Positions 11,491-22,459 of a stretch of DNA of 64,000 nt are shown here, piece after piece. The stretch covers positions 168,234-232,233 of the forward strand of contig GG745338.1 of the NCBI GenBank assembly GCA_000151295.1, read 5' to 3'. The notes beneath the pieces are model-generated. The model had not been told where the DNA came from and ran no database searches. It saw nothing but the letters and a program-made list of their open reading frames with translations. Origin of the DNA: Allomyces macrogynus ATCC 38327. Taxonomy: Eukaryota > Blastocladiomycota > Blastocladiomycetes > Blastocladiales > Blastocladiaceae. Within the stretch, counting starts at the first letter, position 1; the number at the start of each line of letters is the position of its first letter. The position numbers and the translations under genes are program-made.

Positions 11491-13986
11491 TCAAACCAAG
11501 ACGTGGTCCGTCGACGTGACCCACTTTTGAATCTCCATCGACGCCTCATAATACGCCTGTTCGCGAATCACCTCGCCCACACGCCCGCCCGCACTGCCCG
11601 CGGCCACACCTCCGACGGGCCGCCACTGGTCAGCCTTGCTCACCCGATGCGACGCCGACATACCCGCAAGCGACGCGCTGCGCGGCATCCGCGCACCTCC
11701 ACCGACACCACCACCGTGCGCGACTTCACCCCCTGCTGCCGGGCGCGCAGCCATGTATGCGGCGCTCGTCGCCGTGCGTAACCGGCGCGACCCTCCCGGT
11801 CCCGGCGGTGAGCCCGTGTCGGCGCCCGTGACCGCGGGCAAGGCGTCGTTCGACGCCTCGTCCAAGTCCACGTGCGACTTGTACTGCACGATATCCTCAA
11901 TCACGCGCTCGCGGAGGAGTGCGAGTTTCGTCGATCCGTGGCCATGGCCATGGTGTTTCCGACTCGTGCGCGGGGACGCGGTGAGTGGGTCGGTTGGCGA
12001 TGGCTGACGCGCGGTCGGCATCACCCGCGCCGACTCGGATTTGGTCAGGCCCACAGGTCTCGGCTGCGGTGGGGACGCCTCGTGGTGGCGGTGTGGGGCG
12101 TGCGGCGGTCGCGACGAGGAGGACGGGGCCGGGGCGTCGGCGAGAGCCGCCGACGCGCTGCGCCGGATCTGGTGTCTCCGCGGATGGTGCACTGCGGGTG
12201 GGAGCGAAGGGGGTGTCGCGTCGTGGAGCTCGGCGTCGTCGATCGGGTCCGGGTCGGCGGTGAACGTGCGTGAGGCAACGGGGGGTGGTGGGGACGCAGA
12301 TCGGGCGGATGGAGTGGGCCCCGGGTCGCCAGGGTCGGCAGCGGCCACGCTTGGTGGGACCGACCTGGGTCTCGTCGACAAGTCCGTCACCGACGCCGGC
12401 GAGATCTGGATCGACAAACTCGACGGCATCCCCGCCGCCAACGCGGACGCTCCACCTGTGACCGCCAATCCCCCGGGCACCGACAGCTTGAACGTGTAGG
12501 TCTCCTGTAGCGGCGGTCCAGGGCCCGGCCCCGCGGCCGGGTTCGCGGTCGCCAGGACCTCCGGCGGCGGGAATCGTGGTTCGGGAGGGTCCGGCTCGGA
12601 CCGCTGCGTGTCGGACCGCTGTACGTCGCTGACCGACGGTGCGCGACTCGATCCAGGCGAGAGGGTCGGGGGCATGCTGGTCGTCGAGATCGTGAGTCCG
12701 CCGGCGGACGTGACGGTGATGCGGTCGACCGTGACGATTGGCGAAAAGTTGATGTGCAGCGGGTGCGCGCCATGGCCATGCGCGCTGCCAGACGTGTGCG
12801 AAGGATCAGGGCCTGTCGTGGTCGCGCTCGAGTCGCGCGCGGACTGCAGCGAGCTGTGCGACTTGGCGGAGAATTTGTCGAGCGAGAACTGGTGTCGAAA
12901 CGCGGAGAGGATGAATGGTGAGTGTTGTGACCTATTGGAGAACGGCCACGATGGAGGGCAGCGCACCCTTGAGATAACAGGCACGTTTCCCGCAGGCCGA
13001 AATTCTGGTCGGAGAGAGGGCAGGCCAGTGAGTCTTCAAACCACGCTGACGGCGGGATCTTGCCCGGTGATCCGGGCGGATACACACCGCCAACCCCACG
13101 CCGTCGTCGCAGAGCGACGGTCTTGACGAGCGCAGCGACCAGCACCCCGACGGGTACGGAAGATGAAGCGGCAACCGGGATACTCTAGTGCTCGTCGTCA
13201 GCGTCGTGGTGTAACAAGCGTCGAAACTCACTACAAGCGTACAATGCTCATGGTCACGGCCATGACGAGAAACAGCAACCCCGCAACCAGCAAGCCGAGC
13301 ACGGCGCCAATCGCCATACGGTGCCTCTGCGCCCCATGAGCCATGCGCTCGCGCAGTGTCGGCGGGCCCGATTCGACAGGGGGCCGCGAGAGCGTCGTGA
13401 CGGCGGGCAAGAGTGTTGTGACGACCCCCGGCTGCGGCGAGATCATGTACGTATGGACGGGCCCGTGATTTGCGGAGTTCGACGACGGCACCACGACGGG
13501 TGCCGGCGCGCCGCGTGACAGCGACATATATCCAATCGCATTGGCATTGCGCGAGAGCGAGACGTAGGTGTTCTGTTGCGCGCGCCGCATCGACGCGTAG
13601 GTCGGCTGGCCCACCGTGTCGCCGGTAGAGCCCGTCATTTGGTTGGCGCGGCGTGGGGATGGTTGCGGAGCCGGTGGCGGGGGAACAGCAGCGCTTGCAG
13701 TGGAGGGAGACGTGGGCGACGGCGTGCTCGAGTCGACGTCGCCACTGACCCCACGGAAGGTGCGTGTATACGTGGCGCGGCCGGCGGCACCTGGGCCGCC
13801 AACGCCGCTGGCGGACCCGCGGTGCGCGGAAGAGGATGCGGGCGCGGATGCGTGCGCGGATGCGGGCGTGGGGGACGGTGTCGAGGCGGTCGACGGCGAG
13901 GGCACTGCATGCGGTCGAGTCGCGTCGATGAGAAGTCGCGGCGGCGCGCCGGCCATGGACGGCGGGTCGGTCGACGACCTGGGCAT
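11491..13986 (-). CDS. Unknown membrane protein with long Ser/Pro-rich tail
   Basis: I join three exons: 13243-13986, 12985-13184 and 11491-12931 (794 residues; sum divisible by three, introns of 58 and 53 nt with GT-AG ends). I do not recognise the family. The first 220 residues are Ser/Thr/Pro/Ala-rich. A clear transmembrane segment follows, IGAVLGLLVAGLLFLVMAVT, ending near the first splice. The second exon adds a short hydrophobic stretch and a basic stop, VALRRRRGVGG. The remaining 500 residues are Ser/Pro-rich and low in complexity, with a more ordered C-terminal end, VGEVIREQAYYEASMEIQKW. No signal peptide is apparent. It could be a surface sensor or a scaffold. The start at 13986 is the first ATG in frame and is uncertain; the alternative is two separate genes split at 13231. 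Confidence 0.5.
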
Positions 13987-14531
13987 GGTGAGAGCGTTGC
14001 GTGCACAGATGCTCGAACGAGCGGCGAGCAAAGCTTCCCAGCGTCGGACCACGCCGTCTGCGAGTCGTCAGCAGCGTCCACAGCCACGCGTGAAGCGCAG
14101 GCCACAGCGTCGTGCCGGGATCTCTTGGGCAAAAGCGGCGTTCCTGGACGTTTTCAGGTTGGGGGTCGAGGTGTCGGTGTCGTTATCGTGGTCGATGCCG
14201 TTGACGCTGGCGGGCATGCCCGCCGCAGCCGCGGGCGGGGCATGCAGAGCCCGCGGTCGGGCAACGAGGGCAGATAGCAATGCGGGCAGTCGTGTAGCGC
14301 AGCGTCGTCGTGGGCGGACGCGCTCGTCCTCGTGCGGTGCGGAGGACGCGGCTGGAGATGGCGGTGCTGCTACAGTGGGGGACGCAGCCACTGCGACGCG
14401 GTCACATGTCGGCCGCCTTCCACTTCACCGAAGACACACGACAGGGCAATCCAACACAAAATCATGAATAACTCGGAGCAACTTCAATCATCCAACCAAA
14501 GACAACATGGATCCCTGGCTCTCCACAATTC
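13987..14531. other. Intergenic, no gene seen
   Basis: This is GC-rich sequence between the membrane-protein start and the XRN1 stop. A minus-strand open stretch (14068-14391) has no conserved features and is probably the 5' leader of the membrane-protein gene. Confidence 0.4.
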
Positions 14532-17500
14532 TCACGCGCCCTGCGGCCCCGGTCCCTCGGTGCCGGCCCCTTGCTGCTGTTGCTGCTGCTGCTGGTGCGG
14601 CGGCACCGGCCCTTGCCGCACCACCTGCCGCGGCCGCACGTTCGCGCGCACCTGCGGCCCCATCGACTGCATGTGAAACTGGTGGATTCCCGCGGGCCGC
14701 TGCGCACCTGGCTGCCCGTGTGCACTCATGTGCTCCTGTGCAGCTGCGGGTGCCGAGTACGCGTGGTGCTGGAATGCGGGCGGCGCCGGCATCATCGGCC
14801 CGGCGCCCATCGGCGGCCGCATCCCCATGGCCAGCTGCTGCTGGTACATGGCCGAGTTCATGGGCGGCGGGATCGGCATGCCGTAATACGGCGGTGGGGC
14901 GTACATGCCAGGGTGCGCGTGCGGCGGCGGCATCGGCCGCCCGAGCTGCGTCGGGAACGGGCCCGGGTAGGTCATGGACGGCATCCCAGGCGCGTGCGGA
15001 CCCACGGACATGCCCGGCGGGCCGGCCATCGGCGGCGCGACCATCGACCCGCTGTCTTGCGGCATTGGCGCCGACGATGGCACATGCGGCGGCGGCGGCG
15101 GGATCGATTCGGGGAAAGAGGGGATCGCGCGTGTCGATGACTCAGCCACGGCCATGGGTGGGGCCGATGCGGGCAGCGCTGGCTCGTCAGTCGGGTCCGC
15201 GGCGGGCATCTTCAGCGCCTGCTTGAGCGCCGCCGTCGCGTTAACCGGCGTCGGGGCTGCGGGCTCTTGCTTGTTTTGCTGCTTCCGGCCTTTCTTCTTG
15301 TCTGCATTGGGCGACGCGCCGGCGGTGCTCGATCCCGATGCCTCGCCGCCAGCGGGTTGCGGACCGGCAATGTTGAGCTTCTGCTTGAACAGCTTGGTCA
15401 GTTTGTCGGGGTTGGTTGCTGGCACTTTCTCGGCCGCATTACCGCCGCCACCCCGTGCCACACCGCGACCACGGCGGCCACGCGGGCTGCCAGTGTCGCG
15501 CGGCTGCTGTTGTTGCTGTTGCTGCTGCGGGACTTCGCTCTGTTGCTGTGGTCGTTGCTGTTGCTGCGGCGGCACTTGCCCTTGCTGCTGCTGTTGCGGC
15601 CGCTGCAGCACCTGTGGTTGCTGCAGGTACCTCGGCTGCTGCAAGCCGCCGCGCCCACCGGGTCCCCGCGACTGCGGTCCCGAAAACGTCTGCGGCGGCG
15701 CCGACGGCGCGCGCTGCTGCTGCTGCGCTTGCCCGTTGGGCCCCGCGGGCGTCGAGTGCGTGCGCGCCGGTGCGGGCGCCTGGCCGCCAGCGGCCCACGC
15801 GTTCTTGCTCGGCGCGGGTGCCGGCGAGTAGGTCTTGATCTGCGCCTTGGGCTTGACTTCGCTCGTCCAAACGGGACTCTGCGGGTAAGTCAAGTTTAGC
15901 AGCAGGCCGCGCTTCATGGCGAGACCGCGCGACTCGGTGCATCTGCAGTCGCAAAGAGAGGGAGTGGTGAGTCGAACGCTCCTCAGATCAATCACAAAGA
16001 AAACATCAAGCACGTACCGGCCGTTCAGCGTCGACCCGGCCATGAATGTCACATCAAACACGACCTCGACGTGCTCCTTCTCAATGCCGACAATGTACCC
16101 GAGCGCGCCGAGCGGCGCCTTGCCACGGTCGGCGACGCTGAGCACGCGATCGCCCAGACTAAACGTCTGCTTGCCGAGCACGAGTTCGGCGTGCTCCGAC
16201 TTGAGCACGCTGTTGGCCGGCACGCCCTTGACGACCACCGGGTCGGCGTAAAACGGCTTGGCCGTCGCAGCCGCCTCCTGCAATTTCTCCTCGAGCCGGC
16301 GCACCTGGTCTTTGACCATCGCCTGCGCGTCGAGGTGCACGCGCTCAAAGTCCTTGACGGGCGACGCACGAATCCAGTCGCGGATTTCCTGCAGCTTGTC
16401 CTTGGCGCAATCGCGCGGGTAGAAGTCGGTGTCGCGGTACCACGCCGACGAGGACCCGTCGCCGGGCTTGGTCTCAAGCCGCCGCACGAAATCCGGAAAC
16501 GCGGTCTTGAAGTCGCGAATCAGGTCGATCGCCTGGTTGCTGTACTCCCAGGTCGCGTTGACCTTTTGCGTGTACCCGAGAATCTTGAACCCCTTGGCGT
16601 CAAACTTCATTTGCAGGCCGAGGTTCCATTTGGTGTCGGACCCGGGGCACGTCGTCATGACGACGTGCAGCGACGACGTGAGCTTGGCGAGCGCCATGCC
16701 CGACATGTTGAGCAACCGCGCGGCCATGTAACTCGGTTTATACGCGTACTGGTCCTTGGTCTCGCGCAGCACGGCGTGCCCGAAATCTGGCATCGTGATG
16801 GTGCCGCGCATGATCTGCGCATCGAGCGTGCGCGTGCGGCCAAAACTGGCCGTGACCTGCCCAGGCCCGCCGTACATGGACTTGCCCAGGTAGAAAATGC
16901 GCGTGCCCACGGGGAACTCGACGTGCAGCGGCAACGCGGCGCGCTCCTCGAATCGCGCGTCGACGTACGCGACCGACTCGGACTCAACGACCAGCTGCCA
17001 CGGGTACCAGGCTAGCTCATCGGCGTACTCGCGGCGCGTACTGCCGTCAAGCGTGCGCACCATGGTCTTGATCGTGCGCACGGCCACCATGACCTGCACG
17101 TCCTCGAGCACCACGGCAAACCGTTTCGACACGTGCCGCTGAATGCGGTGCGCCGTATTGCGCCAGTCGCCAGTCTCGTGCGGCTCCATCAAGTTCGCGC
17201 GGTCGGCGCCCGTCTTGACGTCGTACATGACGCGGCCGTCGGCGACCTTCTCGACGCGTGCCTCAAACAGCATCGGCCAGTCGACATAGACTGACTTGCC
17301 GAGCACGCGCTGCGCCACGACTGCGGCGTCGGGCTGCTCCTTGTCGACGTGCAGCACGACACTGTCGTGCCGCGAATCCGACTCGAAGACGTGTACGCCG
17401 TGCACGCCAATCGTGCTGTGGTAAGGCAGCACCGAGAACGTCGGGAATCCGGCCATTTGCTTGAGCCCCTCGCACAGGCCGCGCTTGAACGCCGCCACAT

Positions 17501-19860
17501 GCGGCGGAATGAACGGCTCGTCCTGGCACTTGCACGCTGGCAAGGGCGGGAACACGCCCGGCAGCGAGCTCGGGTAGTCATGCGCCGTCTCCGAGAACGT
17601 GAAGAGCGTCGCGGGCCGGAACGAGTTGCGCTCGTTCTCCTCGCGCGTCAACTCGTGTGCTTTCGACTCGATCGCGGCCAGCAACCGGTCCTGGTCAATG
17701 AACGGGATCTTGACGACGGCCTCCCAGTCGTTCTTTTTCCCGTTCAGGTCCATTTCAAACTCGGTCGGGTAGAAGTCAATGATCGGCGAATTCGGCGAGA
17801 GCATCAGTTCGTGCAGCGGCGCCGGCACGTGCTGGCGACTGGCCGCGGGCAGCACGCCCATGAGCTGCTCGAACGGACGGAACGGTGTGCCGAGCTCAAA
17901 CTCGAGATCGAGGTCAGCTTCAGTGAGCTGCGCGAAATCGGAAATGTGCGGCGAGTAGTGGTACGGGTAGAACCAGCCCCACGACGCCACGCCGTCGTAG
18001 TAGTATCGCAGCACCCACTGCAGGCCGCGAATATACTCGCACAGCAGCGCCTTGAGCGCGTCCGGGTCGGCGTCCACGTCAAACTCGAGCTTCGTCTGGT
18101 AGTAGTTCTGTTTCCAGTCGTGCAGCATGGCCTTGTACGACGGCCGGTCGGCTTCGGGCACTGCGGGCTCGGGCTCGACGATCGGCTTGCGAATCATTTT
18201 CTCGAGCAGGTCTTTGCGCACGTTGTCGCCCTCGTCGTCGGACAAATCCTCGTCCTCGTTGCGCATCACGACCCACTGGCCGTCGCCCGTCACGTCGAGG
18301 TAAAGGTTGAGCTTGAAACATAGATTCTCGAGGAACGGCGTGTCGGTCGTGGTCACGGCCATCGACAGTTCCTTGGTGTCGAGGAAACTGAGCACGTCGT
18401 CGAGAATCAATCGCTGCTCCATAGTGATGCCGTCGCGCGGCTGCTGCTTCTTGGCCTTCTTACCGCCACCGTTGCCGCGGCCATTGCGTTGACCGCCGCG
18501 ACCGCCACCTCGCCTCCCACTGCGCCCTCTGCGCCCGCCACCACGATCGTCATCTTCGCCGTCGTCGTCGAGCTGGTTCCCGTCCTCGTCAATGTTAGCA
18601 AATGCCTGGAACGACTTAGCTTCGACCGACTCGAGTTCCTTGAGCATGGCGAGCAACGTGGGCACGTGAATCGTGCCGTCATTGTTGATGTACGAGTCGG
18701 ACGTGGCCATGACGCGCTTGTAGAGGTCGAACATGACGGCGAGCGCGCCCTCGTTGATGTGCAGGTTGGGCAAGTGCGGGAGGAAATCGTTGCCGACAAA
18801 CAGCGAGATGAGCACAAAGTCGTCGATCACGCGTTCTTGGTTGAACTCGATCTTCATCGTTTCGCGCAGCGCTTGGAACTCGAGCCCGAGGTACTCGCGG
18901 AACAGACTCAGGTGCATCAAGAAGAAATTCTGTGACTCGAGCGTCGCCGCGCCCGCGCGTTTCTTCTTGGGCCCAAACGAGACTTCTTCGCGCAGCAGCG
19001 AAAAGTGCGGCTCGTGCGTGACGAGCCCGAGCATAATCAAGTCGGCGTCGAGCCCGTACAGGCAGTGCCGCGTGTTCGGGTCAAAGTCGTCCTGCGCCTT
19101 AGCGTTGCGAATGTATTCCATGATCTTGTGCTCGCCCTCGCCGGGCGTTTCGTGGCCCGACAAGATCACCTTGACGTTGCGCCAATTCGCGTCCTCGGCC
19201 ATTTTACTGCGCACAAAGTACTGCAGGTGCTCGGACAACCGTTTCATGAACGGCGTGCCGGGCGTGATGCAGTTGGAGTCGAATGCCTCGGTCTTGTCGT
19301 CAATGTCCTCGCCGTTGCGCTGCGCCTGCGCAATGCGCCGCTGCGTGTCGAGCGCCGTGCGGAACCGCCGCGACCGCTGTTGGTTCATTTTCGCGCGCGG
19401 GGCAACGCCGTCGACGGCCATGAAGAACACCTTCTTGGGCTTGATCTTGTTGAAGAGGTGGTCAATGTAGTCGAAGATGGCCTGGAACATTTGCGCGTCA
19501 GTCAGGCGGAAGTTGATGTCGTCGTCGTTGGGGTGCGAGCAGTTGTGGATGATGCCGTTCATGTCGAGATAGAGGTTGTCTGGTGAGAGAGGACGAATCA
19601 TGGTCAATTTCCGCTGATACGCGGCAAGCTGGCCGGGAACGCGCAAGGAGCGCCGCGTACCAAACTCGGGAATGCGCTTCTCGGTGATCAGCTCGCTGCA
19701 CATTGGATAGCGCTCGCTATGTAGAGACCAAAACATCGTCAGGTCATGAACGGGCGCTCCTGCACCATCGACCCGGGGATCATCTGCTCAGACGCGATCA
19801 CCTAGGCAAGAACAACACCAAGCGGTACCTGATCCAGCGAAAGAACTTTGGGATCCCCAT
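14532..19860 (-). CDS. XRN1: 5'-3' exoribonuclease XRN1
   Basis: Four exons: 19829-19860, 19661-19716, 16018-19579 and 14532-15942 (1686 residues; sum divisible by three). The spliced start reads MGIPKFFRWISERYPMC then ITEKRIPEFDNLYLDMNG, the invariant XRN nuclease N-terminus. Conserved blocks follow: DGVAPRAKMNQQRSRRF, PGTPFM, SGHETPGEGEHKIMEYIR and YGLDADLIMLGL, which include the metal-binding acidic residues. An Arg/Gly-rich insert near 18440-18545 breaks the nuclease region. The length and the domains after the catalytic core fit cytoplasmic XRN1 rather than nuclear RAT1/XRN2. The C-terminal 450 residues are low complexity, with several poly-Gln runs (around 14574-14597 and 15500-15600) and Pro/Met-rich stretches. 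It degrades decapped mRNA. Confidence 0.95.
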
Positions 19861-20584
19861 GATGGCGTCGTATTGGGCGTGCTGCGCGGCGGTCGGTCAA
19901 GCGAGAGAGAGGGTGTGTGCGCGGGTCGGTGGAGAGGTGCGGGCCTTTTTGGGCAAGGGTCGTCGTTAACGGCGAGTTTCGCGGGTCGAGTCGCGAGGCC
20001 GTCAGCGCAAGCAGCTGACGCAGATGATTTGGACGTCGAACCGAGCGCAGTCGAGTCGACGGGCGGTCAAATAAGCTTGCGGTTCGAGCAGCAAGGACTT
20101 GTCGTTGCTTGAAGGTGACAGGTGCAGCAGCTGCCGCAGCGGTCGCCGACTTGCACGTCGCTGAGCTCGCAGCCGCAGGTTGCAGCGGGTCCGCTTCAAT
20201 CTGGAAGCTTGCAGTCGCGGCAGAGAACGCCGTTCGCAGGAGCGTGCGCGGGTCGAGGGCGAGCGGGACGAGGTCGCTGCCGCTGGCCAACAGGGCGGCT
20301 GTGTGCAGCGGGCCTGCACGAAAAACGGCTCTGCCGCACTGCACGTGACCGTGGTTTGCTTGACTCGATTGCCGCAATGCCGGATCGTGAGCCAAAAACC
20401 CGCCCACAGCCTGAGCTGCGAGATCCCGCATCCCGCTTGAACCACACAGAGCACTCAAACGCTCAAACGTCCCAAACCCTGTCAAACCCTGATCGTCGTG
20501 GTCGATTTTGCTTGTCGTCGGCCATCGCCGTCGTCGCCGTCGTCGCCGTCGTCGATCCATTGAATTTCTCCCCCTTCCACGACC
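19861..20584. promoter_or_regulatory. Shared intergenic region between XRN1 and the Spc25-like gene
   Basis: This 724-bp gap separates divergent start codons. Close to the plus-strand gene, at about 20522-20556, lies a GTCGCCGTC-type repeat of roughly three units. No gene is visible in it. Confidence 0.45.
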
Positions 20585-21876
20585 ATGACAACGCCGCGAC
20601 TCCCCGCATTCGGCGCACCACCGCCCGGCGCACCGACCGTGCGCACACTGACGCTCGCCGGGTCGGTCACTGCCTCCCGCCGCCGCGCCCCGACCGCGAC
20701 CACCACGCTCCTCGGCGCGCGCGCCGCCGCGCAACCGTATGCGCGCCCACCCTTCCCGCCCGTGCGGCTCCCGTTTGATCTGGGCCTGGGGTCCCGGCAG
20801 TCCACGCTGACCGGCGCGCCCGGGAATCGGCGACTGTCTATGCCCGCGCCCGCCGTGAGCCTCCTGGCGAATCGCCGCATCACGCTGGGCGCACCGCCCG
20901 GCCCGGACCGCGTCCGAGTCCTGGCGGCGTTTGACGACATTGACGACGGGATCGAGCAGCCGCGACTGCACCAGACGGAACCGCTGCTCGCGCAAATGGC
21001 CGAGTTTGGACGCAATATCGTGCGTGCGACGCAGATTGCGCGCCGTCATGCGCTCCGGTTGCAGTCGGCGCAGATTGAGGCCGATGCGCGCGACAGAGGT
21101 GGGTGCTCTCTCTTTGTTGCTGATGGTCCTTGACGGGCCACGCGTGCGGGCCGTGTTCCCTTGCTGACGCGGAGGCAACGTGTTTAGCGAGAATCAAGGC
21201 ATGCGAGCAAAAACGACAAGACATTGCCATGTGGTTCCGCGCTGAGCAGGAAAAGCACGGGCGGCACAAGCAGCAGGTTGCCTCGCAGCAGGCCAAGATC
21301 GCGGCCCAGCGCGACGCCACGGAGCTGGCTGTGCACCGCAAGCACTTAGCCGACGATGCCAACAAGGCGCTCGAAGCGCAGATTGCCCAGGTCAAGCAGC
21401 AACTGGCCGAAAAGGCGCAAGAGCGCGCCAGGCTCATTGCTGCTGCCGACCGCGACATTGCGCTCTATGCCAAGCTGACGGGCCTGACCATTTCCGTGGC
21501 GAAACCCCGGCCGGGAACACCACCCTCGACGGGCGCCGACGCCCCGGCACCCGCGCACCCGATGGTGTTCACGTTTGCAATCCCGGGACTGCGCAACAAG
21601 GCCGTGGTCTCGCTGCTGTTTGGCGACGTGGCCGTTCAGGCGACGGGTGAACCGGACGGGCCCGGGGCGTACCGATGCGAGAGTGCGGCCGTGGCGCAGG
21701 CACTGGCCAAGGCCAGGATACGGATCGTGCAGTGCGTGCCGCTGGTCCCGCTCGACGATGCGCTGCTCGAACTTGCTGTGCAGCGCAACGTGTTCCAGTT
21801 TCTCAAGCGTGTGCGCCGCGAAATGGCCGAGTACGCGGCGCGGCAGCTGGCGGCGGGCGGCCGACGGGTGTTATGA
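20585..21876 (+). CDS. Spc25-like kinetochore protein (Ndc80 complex)
   Basis: Exon 1 is 20585-21098 and exon 2 is 21188-21876 (400 residues), with an 89-nt intron. The layout matches Spc25: a coiled coil of about 120 residues across the intron (heptad-rich, Lys/Gln/Ala), then the linker DIALYAKLTGLTIS, then a small globular domain of about 110 residues. That domain has MVFTFAIPG, a pair of beta strands (VVSLLFGDVAVQAT), CVPLVPLDDALLELAV and the ending VFQFLKRVRREM, which parallels the Spc25 end pattern of a Phe followed by a Lys/Arg-Arg helix. Unusual is a Pro/Ala-rich N-terminal extension of about 120-150 residues, making it much longer than the usual 220-250. Identity is inferred from domain order and pattern, not strong sequence identity. 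Another RWD-type kinetochore subunit is possible. Confidence 0.6.
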
Positions 21877-22459
21877 TGGCGTGCAGTTGCGAGTCGCGGC
21901 GGCGACGACGACAGTGTACATAGTTAACAATCCATTCACTGCTTTTGCCGGGTCCCTTTGAGCGTTGTTCATCGTGGCAACTTGATTTATTCCACGTTTA
22001 CAACATGGAGACACGGCGGCCGCACAGGCGTCCCTTCGTGTGATCAACAGCGTCTTGTCGTCTTGTTGTCTCGTCGCCACCTGATCGCTGCTTGCGGCTG
22101 CTGCTGCCGCAAGTCTCCCAACCCCGCTCTCCCCTCGTCGAGCGGCCTTGTCCAACTTGCCGCATTCGCGTCCTGCTCGTGCCGCAACCTCAATGGCCGA
22201 ATGACCGGAGCTCCGGCCAAGGATCCTGGCTCTGGCTCTGCCAACGCTCGCGCCGTGCGCCGATCTCCTGCTCGCCGGCCTCGCTTTCCACTTCGGCCCT
22301 GGCACTACACGACCTCTTTTCCCTCGCCGTGCCGCGCGACGCTGCCGTGACCGACCCTGCGCGTCACTCTTGGGGCTCTTCGAATCGTGAACACCGTCTC
22401 GTCGCTCGGCCCGCGGTTATTTGCTCGACGTGCTCGGAACCGACGCCACTGTGCCCGCC
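21877..22459. other. Intergenic, no gene seen
   Basis: Sequence between the Spc25-like stop and the zinc-finger gene start. Only short open frames of non-coding composition are present; it presumably holds the 3' end of one gene and the promoter of the next. Confidence 0.4.

Noticed and set aside
14571..19586. Long plus-strand open frames across XRN1
   Set aside because: They are antisense shadows of a very GC-rich gene: Arg/Ala/His-rich, no domains, and the XRN1 frame explains the sequence.
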